Positions 48,578 to 60,897 of a stretch of DNA of 64,000 bases are shown in pieces. Numbering within the stretch: position 1 is the stretch's first letter; every line of letters begins with the position of its first letter. The notes under the pieces are model-generated. The model searched no databases. It saw only the letters and a program-made list of their open reading frames with translations, and was not told the origin of the DNA. This DNA is from Amylostereum areolatum (taxonomy: Eukaryota; Basidiomycota; Agaricomycetes; Russulales; Stereaceae), in NCBI GenBank assembly GCA_012932865.1, contig SAXG01000021.1, forward strand, positions 62,001-126,000, in the 5' to 3' direction. A program made the translations under genes and the position numbers.

Positions 48578-49680
48578 TTAGAGAAACACGAGGCCGTGCT
48601 GACTGCGTCGAAGTTCGCGGGGAGCACGACGATGACGGATGTCGATGAAGAACGATGTGGAACGGGGGAGGGAGGCGGCGAGGCGGCCAATGGGGACGGC
48701 GATGTCGATGAGCGCGTGTGAGCAAGAATGGCCAAACGAGCGCAAACGACGTCGAGCGCAACCACAATGGCAAAATCAGCCTCGGTCTGACCTCCGCCTT
48801 CCTCTTCCCCTTCCCCTCCCAAATCTCCCACAATTCATTTCTCTCTCCTCTGCCTTGCCTTCTTCGACGCCTCCACCCGCCCGCCCTTTTTTCCTCCCTC
48901 GCCAACCATGACCGCTCTCTCGTCAGCTCACCCACGATCGAAACCCTAGTCAGTCAAAAGGGCGGTCCTCGTTTTTTCCGCGCTCTTAATTCCTTTGCTT
49001 CGGCTCACATGCGCCTTCTCGTGCTGTCCCTGTCGGCCGTTATCTCCTGGCAATCGCCTTCATTTCCCTCGGATTCAGGTTCTAGCCACTGGACTCCCCC
49101 TACATAAAGAACAGGCCAACCTTTTCGCCTCCCTCGTTCTCATCACCCCCCTTGCATGCTTGCCAATTTCAAACCTCGTCAGGAAACGTGGAACCCGCAC
49201 GGCGCTTTCTTTTTCCTCCATGATACGAACATCGGCGTGCCCAGTCGGCTTACCCCCAGGCTCAGCGATCGCCAATGTGGCCCTTACATAACATGTTCTC
49301 GAGCACCCGTTTTCGTCTCGCCACCTTTATATCATGGCTGTCGTCGTATCAATCGGAAACGGCAAGGACAGCGGGGTAACCTTGATCTACGTGGCTGCTC
49401 AAGCGCTCACGGACCTCCTCATTATTGATCTTCAAGCGAATCTAATAGTGTAGCTCACTGACCGATAGGAAACGTGAAGGTGAGTGGTCCCACTGCCCCC
49501 TGCCGGTGTTGAGATAATCCTTTCGCCATAAACTAGTGGCGTCGAGGTTGCCCGGACTGGGTGCTCAGAGTAGCAATGTCCACGTTACCCAATACATCCC
49601 TACTTATGCCCAATATACATCCTTACACCCCAAACCCCTAACCGCGATGAAATCTTCAATCACTTCGAACCGAAGAAGAA
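48578..49680. other. Intergenic, probable SET1 promoter plus unassigned DNA
   Basis: Pyrimidine-rich DNA upstream of the SET1 start. Frames of 60-130 codons on both strands show no motif. The S41-like gene ends somewhere near 49.6-49.7 kb. Confidence 0.4.
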
Positions 49681-52496
49681 CCCTCTCCCTAGAGATTGGG
49701 CAAACAAGTCAGGCCGGGCATTGCGCGAAAATCCATGAACTATATATATGACGCACGCGAAGGTCCAGATGTTCTGGGGGTTGTTGTAGGTGTCCTTCGT
49801 GTATGCAAACCGATCTACAGGGGGTGGGTTCAGGTCGGGTTGAAATCGTGGGGAAGGGAGACACTCACGTTGCGCAGGCTCGGAAACGTACGCTGCATCC
49901 CGTGAGGTCAGTCGTGGCTCGCAACAGCTACACAGCACATCTCTCACCGATAGGCTTTGCTCTCGTCTGAGTAGCTCCAAGCTATACGGACAGTCGAAGC
50001 GTTAGCTTATTCCTCAAGGACGACTCGACAGAGCACGCACCGGTACGCCAGTTGATACGCATGTTCCCAGACACCAGGAGATCCGGCATGGCGAGGGGAT
50101 CCTACATATTGTCAGCACGCCCCCTGTATTACTGCAGCACAATCATACTACTGACATTCTGGAGATGGGCACTCTTCACTTCCGAGTTGAGGTCGGACCA
50201 CTCTAGGACCTGGTTGCCAGCCATGCCTACGACAGAGTAATCTTTAGCCGTGTAACGTTCATGCCGGACGAATCCCTAACGCACCTTTGATTTCAATAGG
50301 GTTGCTGGCCTTGCCACCGAACAGGGCGAATTGGGTGCCGTGACGTTCGTACATAGAGGACGAAAAGAGCGCGCAAGTCGACGCACAATTGCCGTTTCCA
50401 ACTGCCGCGGACGAAGGTTAGTTTCTCCGACTCTCACTTGATCAACGCAACACGCTTCCTACCGACGGCGACCTTGCTACAAAGCGAGCAAGCATCAGCG
50501 CAGAACAAGATGATCCTCAGAAAAAACTAACCTCAAGTCAAAGTAGGGCTCCTCGGGTACATCAATGTTGAACGGAGTGCAAATATCCTACGCACAATCA
50601 GCACTGGAAACAGTCGATGACCAAGCTGTACCCACCTCGAACCGTTGAGAGGTAGGATCCGACCTTCCGTTGACCGTGAGCGGGTCAGGAGGGTCGAAGT
50701 AGTTGTAGTCCACCGGATACGCAGTGTCATTGAGGAACGCCCCTAAAAACGACGTGAAGATACCACCCCCTTAACACAACATTTGAGAGCGTTTCTTACA
50801 GTTGTTGGAACCGTAGTATGACACAGACGCGCCATTGCCCAGCGCAATATTGGACTCCACGATCTTGATCGCGAGGGGGGCAGCACGGGCAGTGCTCTGG
50901 AACCCTCTGAGAAACCTTCCTCAGCTGGGCTTTTCAAACAATGCAGCACAGGAGAGCTTACGGGTATCCGATCTTTGAGCCGGAAAGATATTGGTGCAGC
51001 AGGAAACCCAAGCAGACATATCCACCGCCGTTGTTGGTCAAGTCAATCAGCAGGTTTGTCACCCCGGCAGCTTTGAAGTCAGGCAAAGGCTGCTTGAAGA
51101 TCCGTCTGGAAACCGGAGTAGTCGCCCCCAAAGGACCCAACGTACATCTGTTCAAATTGAGGCGAAAGATCAGTGACGATAGACAGGACTGCGAACCGGC
51201 GGTGCTTACCACGGCAGTTTCGTTGCCGGGGAGGATGAATGACTTTATAACACCGCCGCTGCCGCTGACAGGTGGTGCTGTAGGAAGGAACGGGCCCGGA
51301 AGGTCAATGGCGGTTTTCGGGGCGTCGGCCAAGACGGCCATAGGACGCTTCGGTGCCCTTCTCTGATTGTCGATGTTAGCGCTGTAATCCTTGCCGTTCG
51401 TATCCTTGGTCGCAACACAATTGTTCGCCCAGCTAAAGATTAAAAAGGTGAGTTTTCCATCCTCTCGTTGTAAAAAGAGACCGTGACATACTACGAGGCT
51501 TTGTCAGTGAAGTTCTTGCCGCTGAAGCTGGCGATGAAGGGTACGTCGATATCCTCCTCCGTTGTGGAGTTCGCCGGAATGAACTTTATCGGAAGGTGGG
51601 TCTGCGTCAAAATCGAGGGCCCTGCGAGGTCGCCAAGACGTTGCGAGAATACCGAGTTGGAGACACGGTAGCTGCTGACGACACTGTTAATACGAATGTT
51701 GTGATCCAAGTAGTTGCCCGAGAACGTCGACGCGATCTTGTCGATGTAGGTGAATGGGTCTTGACCGGCGATTTGGGTAATCTTAGCTCCTGCGAGACGC
51801 TTCCAGTCGAAGTTGAGGTTCGAGTAATATGTGAGGAAATCCTCGCCGAAGCCGTTGGTGAAGAGGTCCACAGAGTCAGGAATGACGTAAACACCCTCTT
51901 CGCCATTTTCATTCAAGATCACGACCGGAGTTGGCAGCACGTTCTGGAAGTTGTCATAGCAGTCTGGTAGCCAGCCTTGAGTTACGATCACGGTGGTAAG
52001 TTCAACGCGAACGGTAAGAAAACGGACTGCGGGAACGTACGAGTGTGGCCGTCATTGAGAAGCATGGTGAAATTCCAGAGGGCAAGATTGAACTCGTAGT
52101 CCGTCTGGCGCGATGCTGCGTATCAGTGGCTGCCCAGAAAGACCTGGATGCTCCGAAACGGCTCACTGTGTAGGACGTGGTGTTGATCCTGGCAAGTTCC
52201 GCACGAATGTCGATCGTGCCCTCTTGGAAAGGAGCGGAGGAATCGAGGTAGTAATCCTCGAAGGTGAAAAAGTTGAACGCGCCGTCGACGACGGCCATGA
52301 CGTTCTGCCTCAAGGTCTCGTTGAAGGGGAACGCCTTTTGGCACGCGATGGCGTCGGCGGGGGCGACCAACGTCTTGCCAGCGATGGCCGCGCAAGGATC
52401 AGCATCCTCGCGAGGTGCAGGCACGGCGGCAGCGAGCATGCCTCCGCCCAAGGTGGCGAGGGCGAGGGCACGGGTAACGCGAGCGAGCGGAGCCAT
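49640..52496 (-). CDS. Secreted S41-like (tail-specific/CPAF-type) serine protease
   Basis: A signal peptide (LALATLGGGMLAAAVPAPRE) starts at ATG 52496. Exons: 52167-52496, 52041-52104, 51495-51975, 51210-51432, 50962-51147, 50800-50906, 50636-50742, 50532-50587, 50463-50476 (14 nt), 50285-50401, 50156-50226, 50041-50101, 49948-49981, 49869-49892, 49757-49814 and a last exon near 49640-49688. It contains DPCAAIAGKT, FPFNETLRQNV, NDGHTRWLPDCY, LLIDLTNNGGGYVCL and VGNGNCASTCALF, the last carrying the expected catalytic Ser. It belongs to a secreted fungal peptidase S41-like family whose substrates are mostly unknown. The frame needs one base skipped near 51081 (GCC TGA CTT for GCC GAC TTC) and one near 49957. 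The exact 3' end is not resolved. Confidence 0.75.
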
Positions 52497-53354
52497 CGTT
52501 GACGGCGGCGTGGGCGCTGGAACCGAAGACGGGGAGAAGGCCAAAGAGGCACTGGGGAAGCCCTCGCGAACGGATTGGTTTTATACGGCATCGGGGGGCA
52601 GTAGTTTCGCGGGAGGGAGAGCACATGGCGCGGTGAGGGCGACGGCATGATCGACGGCGACAAGTGCGGTTACAAAGGCACTACTGGCACGGCACGCTTC
52701 GAATTCGAGGGCGAACCTGGGCGAACCCCTGGGCCCTCAGCTGCCCTAAGTAAGGTCTAAGAGAAGAAGCCAGCGCCATCTACGTAAAGATATCACTTCA
52801 GATGGAGACCTCGGGCGGAGTGTGAGATGAGCGGGAGAACGAGAAACACACCTTGTAATTCCAGCCATGCAATGAGAAACCTATGTAGATGGGCACGTCG
52901 ACGTCGTTGTCGTCTAGGGTTACTACTGACTAGAGTCTAGTACGGAGATGACGATAATTGGACAAGTAGTGACTACAGCGTCAGTACCGAGATATTTTCA
53001 CCGTCGTTGGACCCTCCGCCACCTCCACCGGCGCCGACAATTGTAGAATTTCATATTATCGCCCGGACAAGCTTGTGAAAGCTTGTAAACTTCCATGATC
53101 TCCTGGTAGAAAAGTGACTAGTAGCGGAAAAGGTTGACGAAAGTATGTGCAACGAGATATGACTCCGATCAAGCTGGTAGTCGGCGAGTTCGAGTGTGTC
53201 GAGGTAAGGTAGGATCCTGTCATTTGCTTGAGCAAAGAGTGAGAGAGACCGGAGGGGATGGATCTTTTGGACTCCGAGAACGGTCATGAGCGCAACGGCA
53301 ATCCGGGGTAAAACACGCGCCACGCGCCCGACGCACTGACCGTGACCGCTCACC
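52497..53354. other. Intergenic, divergent promoter region
   Basis: Lies between the divergent S41-like (-) and alpha/beta hydrolase (+) starts. No TATA box, repeat or RNA gene is recognised. Confidence 0.45.
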
Positions 53355-55066
53355 ATGTCCCGATACAAGTTCCCCCGCCCTCCCGCCCTCTCGCTCACCA
53401 TCGACCCCGTTCTACTCCGCCATGGCCCTTCTCTCCATTCCTAAGCCAGCGACCGTTCGCCCCAGGCCCTCCGTCCAACCCCGCCCTCTGCTCCCCGTCG
53501 TCCCCCCCGCAGACCCCGGCCCTTTCCCCGCACTTCCTTCCCCTCCCCGTCCCTCCCCCTTCCCCAACTACTCTCTCTCCACCCATCTCATCCCTTCCGC
53601 GCACCCGCGTCTGACCCGTCACGTACCCCTGCCGCCCCCTCCACCCCCAAGTGAGGACAAGGCGTCCCGTCAGGCCCGCGTCGCCCAGACCGTCGACCAC
53701 GTTCTCGCTCTCAGGAAACGCCAGCTGGACGGTGAAGATACAGAGCCCGGGAGTACACGCGTTCTCTGGAATTGTTTAGATCGATATGTGCGCAAGGGCG
53801 CTGGAGCGCGTGGCACAGGCCTAACTCTATTCTTCGCTCACGCGAACGGGTTGCACAAGGAGGCAGGTCTTTAGCGCGCTACGACCCGTAGCGCACGACT
53901 GACGAGAAGGACCGACAGACGTTTGAGTCGACCATCCGCCATATGCTGGCGAAGGCGGAAGCGGAGGGATCGTACGAGATTGACGAGATCTGGACATTCG
54001 ACGCAGTCCAGCACGGCGACTCCGCCCTCGTCAACGAACACAATCTAGCCCTTCTGTGTAAGTTCAAACTTCAGTGGCTTAGTGCTTTCTTCTCTTACAC
54101 TCGGCCGGTCAGTTGATTGGACAGATAATGTGCGGGACATCCTCAACTTTTTCCTCCATTATCTCCCCGAAGGCACCTCTGACCAGGATTTACCAACTCA
54201 TCTGGAGCGTGTCTCCAACAATGAGACCAACTCCCGACAAAGGAACGGGTATAGTCGCCGCAGCGTGGTAGCCGTCGGACATTCGTACGGTGGATGCAGT
54301 TTGTGAGTTCGTTTACGCTTCGTATGGTCGTCGGCTGAATATTTCACTTAGGACCCACGCCGCGTACCACATCCCCAATCTGTTCTCCGGCCTCGTCTTG
54401 GTGGACCCTGTAATCGCACCGAAGGGCGACGTCACGAATCATATAAGGAACCGCGTACAGGGAGCCCTTTTCCGTCGCACGTCTTGGTCATCTCGGTAAG
54501 AACATCCCCTTGCAATTCGCCGTTTCTCACCGAGCCAAACATCCGTCGTACAGCGAAGAGGCCTCTCGACTGCTGAAAGCCTCGCCCTTTTTCGGTGCTT
54601 GGGACGACGAAGTGTTTAGGTCATATATCAAGCACGGGCTGACAGAGGATGCCAACGGCAACGTGCGTCTGAAGTGCTCTGGGGTACAAGTAAGTACTTG
54701 TGCTGACACGCATGGAAGCCGGTTTGCTAAACCCGAGGTGGCAGGAAGCGGTGGTGTTCGCGGACGGGTACGCGAGCTGGGAGGCGTGGGGGATGGTTTC
54801 TCAGCTCGACCCGCGCATCGCCTTGAAGTGGATCATTCCGCCGTACACAGAGAGGTACGTGTATCCCCGCGCGGGATGGTGCACGCAGCTAATCTGATTC
54901 GATGATTCTATATAGCGTGCTCAGAGACGAAGAGATGGCGGAAGATCGAGTGTGGCTCCGGCCTGAAAACTCGAGCAACGTGCTGATACCGACGGCGGGA
55001 CATCTGGTACGGATTCAGGCGCTGCTTCGAGTGTTACGGTGGCTGACAAGGGAGGGTGTGGGATGA
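53355..55066 (+). CDS. Alpha/beta-hydrolase
   Basis: Exons 53355-53862, 53919-54057, 54113-54302, 54352-54495, 54554-54689, 54745-54854 and 54916-55066 total 1378 nt. That is one base too many, so 458 aa after a single correction near 53434, where PSLH shifts to IPKPATVRPRP. The fold shows LFFAHANG, GHSYGG with the nucleophile Ser, LFSGLVLVDPV, and a late GHLV with the catalytic His. A Pro-rich N-terminal extension precedes it. The substrate cannot be told; the family includes esterases, lipases and fungal secondary-metabolism enzymes. The intron 53863-53918 appears to have a GC donor (GAG|GCAGGT). Confidence 0.78.
53863..53918 (+). other. Probable GC-AG intron of the alpha/beta-hydrolase
   Basis: GAG|GCAGGT donor and ACCGACAG acceptor, 56 nt. 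Phase 0 joins HANGLHKE to TFESTIRHML. A nearby GT donor would put the next exon out of frame. Confidence 0.5.
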
Positions 55067-55579
55067 TAGGCGGCACAGGACAGCCCGCGTGAAGTGGGTG
55101 AGTGGAAGGTTATGTTTATCTTGGATGCGGAGCTTATACTGATCAATGCGGGGATGCGGACCAGGGGAGGAACTGCACCTGTTCTTGAATCAGAAGTGGA
55201 AGGAAAACAAGGCGCGCCTGTGAGAGCGGGACCTTGAGCCGGAGCTCGAGAGGGGCTGTGATTATGATGGGTATCTCTGGCGAGTATGGAGGGAGGCAAA
55301 CTTGGGCGGGCGACGCGACACCGAGCTGGCCGTAAAAGAGAATGATATGTAAATTTTGCGGTGCAATGATTCGAGGGACGGATGTGAGGATGACGGAAGA
55401 TGAGGAGAATAAGCGCGACTCAGCCGTGGCCGAGCCCAAACGAGCCTGAACGACCCGAGCTTCGAGCGCCCACCGACGACTGACCTTTCCTTCTTTCATA
55501 TCTAACACCACCGCTTTCTGTTCCTTCTCTCTTCCCCTCCACCTCCCTCGCTGTTTTCCGTGGCCCAGCGCCCAATGCC
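55067..55579. other. Intergenic, nothing recognised
   Basis: 3' flank of the hydrolase and promoter of the gene at 55580. Short frames only. Confidence 0.45.
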
Positions 55580-58103
55580 ATGTCGCTTAACGGCCATTTC
55601 AACTTTCTCCTTGCTGCGCTCTTCGCACTCGCGTTCTCCGCGCACGCAGCTCCCACCTTCGAGAGCGAGATAGTCCCAAGAGCAGATGGCGGAGGGAGCT
55701 CGAGCTCTCTCAAGATATGGGTCAGCTCTCGGTTCCCTTCTCATCCTTATCTTCTTCCTCACAGTGGAACCCCCGCCCGCTCAGTTGCCAATTGTCGTCG
55801 TCGTAATCGCCCTCGCCCTCGCGCTGGGCTTTCGCTTCAGGAAACCCATCGGTGCGGCAGTGGTCGGTGCCCTCAGCGGAAGCTCCGGTCATGTCACCCC
55901 TCCCCGCAACTCAAACAATGGCCAACCTCGCGAGCTCACCGCCGCTGAAATGACTGGCACACGAACCAATCCTGTGTCCACTGCGGCCAACAATCGCTCC
56001 ACCCGGGCCCCTCGCAGAACCAGGCGTACCCCCAGTCAAATATCCACCATGTCTCTTCCCGCATACATGAAGGAGCCGGGCGAACACGAGCTCGTTATCA
56101 TACAGTGCGTTATCCCCGTTTCGCGTTCGTCCCTCTGTCTCACGTCTTGTCTCAGAGGCTCGCAGGACCTGGAAGATGCCCCAATACCACCCACCACCGT
56201 GGTCATGCCCGTCCTCGACGAAGAGGACAGCGAGAGCACGCACACGCACGCCCGAAATCGCTCCAACGCGTCATCCTACGTCGTCGTCCCCCAAGGCGAC
56301 GGCGAGAATTCCCATGCTGGAACGCCCCTCCTCGACGAATTTAACGATAACAATGACACTAACGCTAACGTTTCCTCTACGCGCAATGACATCGATGACA
56401 GCCGTGCCGCGCTCCTCCCTGACGCCCAAGCCCCCGTAACCCCCGACCCCCGCGGTGAGGCCCCAGCTTACTTTGAAGTGATCCCCGAGGGTGAAGACGG
56501 AAACATAGTTCGGCAAACGGTGGACCTCACGCGCAACGAGACACGGGAGACTCTGCCCATCGCCCCAGCAACAAGTCGATCCTCCGAAGACGGGTCTGCA
56601 CAGAACGAGTCCGTACCGACGACGGGCGCTGATGCGCCCCGCAGGCGCTCCGTATTCCGTGGCCTTATCCACGCTCTAAACCCACGGGCAGCTCCGCTGC
56701 TGCCTACCTCGCAAGGGGCCCGCCCGTCCCAAGATGGCTCACGGCATACCAGAGATCCCTCCATGGCCACCACTGCGGAGTCGCACGAACCGCGGCGTTC
56801 GAACCTGTCGCGGCTCAATACGCGCTCGCCCACAGGTCACCGTCCATCGCACTCCGGTTCGGGCTCGATGTTCAGCCTGTCCTCCTCCGGATTCCATCGC
56901 ACGATGTCGCGGCCGTCGAGCTCAAATCTGAACCTGGCCAACCTCACCTCTCCGTCGGCCATCTCCATCAACTCGATCTCGGCCCCGCTAACGCACACAC
57001 TCGTGCGCACGGATTTCGTGTACCCGCGCTCGGGCCCAACGCCGGAGCAGCTCAAACTCATCTCGTCCCGCGAGGCTGTGGGCAAGTTCGGCGTACCCTA
57101 CGGTCCTGACGCACGCGCATTTGCAGCGTCTGCATCGAGGGTCAATCTGCACGGCCCGCCGCCAGAGTTTGAAGAGAGGCCGTCGATCGACGGGCTGCCT
57201 TCGAATTCCTCTGGACATGGAAGGACACGCTCGGGTACGAGCGTGACTTCGCCTGTCCCGTCCCCCGATACCACAGCTTCCTCTAACCTTGGACCCTCCC
57301 CCGACACATCAGTATCTTCAAATGCAGAACAAGCGCCCACAGCTCCGAGAGACACGTCCCCTGAGGCCGATCTTCACGCTGACACAGGTGCAACCGCTAA
57401 TGCAGATACTGATTCAAGCTTGGATGAGGAGTTTTCTGGGCCCTCACACACTCAGGAGGCCACCATCACTCAAGCCACCTCTTCTTCCGCGAAACCCACC
57501 CCTGAACTGCCAGAACCCCCAGCTCGATTATCTGACCCGTCTGATGCATCGAAGACGGAGGCTTCGGGCCCGCCTTCCCCGACGGCATCCCGCATGTCCA
57601 CCATATCCACCGCCTCCAACCTCACAGCGAAACCTATCCTCAGATCCTCCACGCCTCCCCCTGTACCCTCTCCCTCCTCTCCTCCTCCCTCTCCTCCTCC
57701 CTCTCCTCCTCCGTCTTCCTCTTCAACCCGTTCCTCCACAATCGCGTCCAAGAAACCGGCGTCTTCAGACCTCACCATATCTGTTCCCCTCGCGTCCGTC
57801 CCAACCCCAATGCTCTCAGCGAAGAAATCAGCCACCGCTCTCTCCGCCGCGCCCACTTCCTTCCGTATGCCTTCCACACCTGTCGGTGGCGTTCGCCCCG
57901 AGTCCCGCGCGAGCTCCGTCGCGTCCTTCGCCACCGCCGAGTCGCACTTTTCCGACGCGCCGCAGACACCGGATATTCGAATAGCAACAGCGACGCCAAG
58001 GATGGGGTCGCCCCTGCAAGGGGGTGACGAGGAGGACATGGAGGCGGAAACGCCGTCGACGCCGAGGGTGCAGCAAGGCGTGCTTAGCAGGACCGGCGCG
58101 TAA
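55580..58103 (+). CDS. Signal-peptide, single-TM protein with long Ser/Pro-rich tail
   Basis: Exons 55580-55720, 55785-56104 and 56156-58103 total 2409 nt, 802 aa, fully open. It starts with a signal peptide (LLAALFALAFSAHAAP) and a short Gly/Ser ectodomain. One transmembrane helix (LPIVVVVIALALALGF) is followed by RFRK, so the long C-terminus is probably cytosolic. The tail is low-complexity except for one ordered-looking block near residues 450-500 (FVYPRSGPTPEQLKLISS, VGKFGVPYGPDARAF). The acceptor at 55784 was chosen because it makes the helix continuous. I recognise no named family; the layout resembles fungal wall-stress or adaptor membrane proteins, which is only an analogy. Confidence 0.75.
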
Positions 58104-58656
58104 GGAATCAATGATATGGAGAGCAGATTTCTGACCGTCGGCCTACGCGGGGCAGGGTCTACATTATTTCGGTGGGTATGTATTGCTGTGGTGCTGCATC
58201 TTGTCTTCCCTTTGGCCGCCTTTCATCTCTTGCATCAGTAGGCCTGCGCCGGACTTATCCATCCCCCACTTTCATCTACATCCGATCTATCCTCCGCGTG
58301 CTGCTTCGGTCCTCGTTCGCAGACTACGTATCATTTATTGGTTATCGTGGCCCTGCTCGGCTTTGCTGTATCCCAATTTCTTGCTTCGCATCTCGTCATT
58401 CCGCTACTTCTACCGACCCCCGGACGAGGTTTGCTCGTTTCGTTTTGTCCTTCATACGTACTCGTGATCGCCGTTGTTTGCCGCCTTTACATCCCTCTAT
58501 ACTACTACCTAGATTCTCAAAATAGTGTTCATTCGCATGATTGGGTGTCTCCAACCCCGCTCCGATTTCCGTTATAAACGATATGGGAAGTTGCATTCGA
58601 ATTGTCTACATATGTACTTACGGAAAGGACGATACCAGTTCAAGGACGCCGGAGAT
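58104..58656. other. Intergenic 3' flanks (convergent genes)
   Basis: Pyrimidine-rich 3' UTR-like DNA between the convergent stops at 58103 (+) and 58657 (-). The small frames here have no motif. Confidence 0.5.
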
Positions 58657-60512
58657 CTATATGGGTGTTTCGGAAGGAGCGTCTACATCCATGGCCACAG
58701 GTGGACCAGGTTCTTCTCCTGTGTCTGTAGGAGCCTCCATGACGGTGTCGACCCATGCAAGAGCCCACGCCCCGTTGCCCGTCTTGGTCCCTCCCAGCAC
58801 TTGCCGCTTCTCCTCAGTTTCGGGAAGAACCTCCCAACGACTCCGTGTAGGCTGTGTGTCTGCGCGATCTGTGTGGAACAAACGCGATCAGCCGCGGACG
58901 GAAGGACAGGGGTGGAAGGGTGGGATACGCACACACGACGATGCCCGCGTGAGGCTCGTATATACCCAAAGGCATATCATCCTCCGCCGTGCGGACCTTC
59001 TTCCTCTTCTTCTTCGCCCCGTCCGGGCCCGCCTCTCCCTCCCTCTTCCCACCCTGATTCTGGGTCTGCGCCGACAGCGCCTCGATCGCGGCCAACCCGC
59101 CTTCGCCGAATATACCCCCGCAGGGCTTCAGCATCTTCCGCCTTTGCTTAGCCCAGTCCGCGCTCGCCTCCGCTGTTCTTTGCGCCGCGATCAACATCCA
59201 ATTCTCCTCGTTCAGCCCGTCGCGGTTGAGTAGCGACTTGCGCACTGCATTCAGTGGGCCGTCGCTATAGGGCCCCCAGCCAGAGCCACCAAAGAGTGTC
59301 GTGGGCCCGCCCGCGCGGTACATTCCGAGTCCACCGCGGTCGGCCTTTTGGTTCGTGTTAGTATCCGCATTTGCGGCGATGGTGACGGTTTGGGGCTCGG
59401 CGAGGTCGCCGACGAGATCTCCTGGTTTGAGTCCTTTCGCTGTTATCTCGGCCAGGACTTTGTCTTCGTAGTAATCATCGACGACCCATCGACCCTCTAC
59501 ATACCACGCGTCGCGTCAGCCACTTCTATTGGTGAGAGAGAAAACCGTAGCAGACCTAACAGCATTTTCGCGCCATGCAGTTTGAACGCGCTCCGCGCCG
59601 TGATGATCGTCACGCTACGCGTGCGCAAATGCGAACCTAGCTTCCCTTGTTCAATGAGGTAGTCTTTCTCGGGCTGTGTTGCGTTGAGCTTGCGCGCCAG
59701 CGGGTTCCGGCGGAAATAGTACAGCGAGTCGCGAAAGCCGGACGTGCGCGCGGCGTCAATCGCGAGCATGTACATCCGCTCGGGATGACGGTTGGGGAGC
59801 TGGAATGTCTGTGCCTTGAAGCGACGGCCTGGAGAGGAACGGGATGCGTTGGTGAACGTGAACAGGAGGGACAGCAACGGGGCGACATACCGTCCAAAAG
59901 ATTCCCGTTTTTGTCGATTTTGGTATCGCCCTTCGGGTCGTCTTCGGTGACGAGCTCGTCGAGGTCGAGCACGTATACCTTGCCCTGGACAGTGACGAAT
60001 GGCTTCCCACCAGCCCATAACTTCCGTCGCGGCATCCGGCGTGCCTTCTTCGCCCGTCCCATCGCCTGGCGTCGCCGCCGATGCAACACCATCGTCCTCG
60101 CCTGGAGTCTCGTCGCCGCCGCGTCGAGGAAGCTTGATTGTGATGCCCCTCCCCCGGCCTCTGCCCCGTCCGCGTCCTCTCCCTCGTCCCGTCCCCCGCG
60201 CTCTCGAGCTTCCTACTAGTGCTCCTCGTCCCCTTCCCCGAGGACGTCCTCTGGGTCTGGGCATGGGTACAGGCTCCGCCTCGGGCTCATCTTCCAGCCT
60301 GTTCTGCCTCGCCGTCATTCTCGTCCAGGCCCTCTTCGAGGGGGCTGTCTTCAGTCTCCGCCGTTCGCAGGCGTGGTAGCCTCCGAAAAATCACCCTCAT
60401 CCATGGGTGTTCCGCGAGAGACATTGTCGGGTGAAAGAGTTCGTGAAGGCCCGGCTTGTCCTGGAGCAGATCCGCGTCCTCGACGAGGTTTGATGATGAT
60501 TTTGCCGCTCAT
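58657..60512 (-). CDS. NPL6: Chromatin-remodelling complex subunit Rsc7/Npl6 (Swp82 family)
   Basis: Exons 59891-60512, 59556-59828, 58933-59496 and 58657-58868; 555 aa after three extra bases are removed, matching the exon phases exactly. The N-terminus is Arg/Gly-rich with RGRPRGRGRG (AT-hook-like). The Rsc7/Swp82 domain follows: GKVYVLDLDELV, IDKNGNLLDGRRFKAQTFQLP, ERMYMLAIDAARTSGFRDSL, QPEKDYLIEQGKL and ITARSAFKLHGAKM. The C-terminal part has GLGMYRAGGPTTLFGG and IYEPHAG. Npl6/Rsc7 is a nuclear subunit of the RSC and related SWI/SNF remodellers. The shifts lie near 60355, 60294 and 60021, all in the disordered N-terminus. The next gene upstream (FBA) is on the same strand. Confidence 0.82.
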
Positions 60513-60897
60513 TATGAAGTGAGGATGGGCGCAAGAAGTAATACAAGTGTGTTCTTCAGTGACTTGTACTAGTGAATGAGAAGGAATTCGTGAGGCGGTC
60601 GTGCAGGTCGTATAATGGAGGTGACAAGGGGTGGAAACTGATCCTAACTAGTGCGCGCGCGTGGGGCGGGAATTTCAGACGCGACGGTCACATGACAAGT
60701 ACTATATGAAGACCCGGTTCAAACTTCAAATACGGAACTGACGGCAACTGCTTGTACTTATGGACTACAAAACAACGGAAAAACAGCACTGGCTGTTTGA
60801 GCATGAGGACATGGCGATCGGATCGTTGTTTGGTTTGTACACGAAATACATTTGATTTATTACGGCGATGGAGCAAATTCCCTCAGAACCAGCAAAT
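60513..60897. other. Intergenic, nothing recognised
   Basis: Lies between the FBA stop and the Rsc7 start on the same strand. No motif or RNA gene is seen. Confidence 0.5.
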
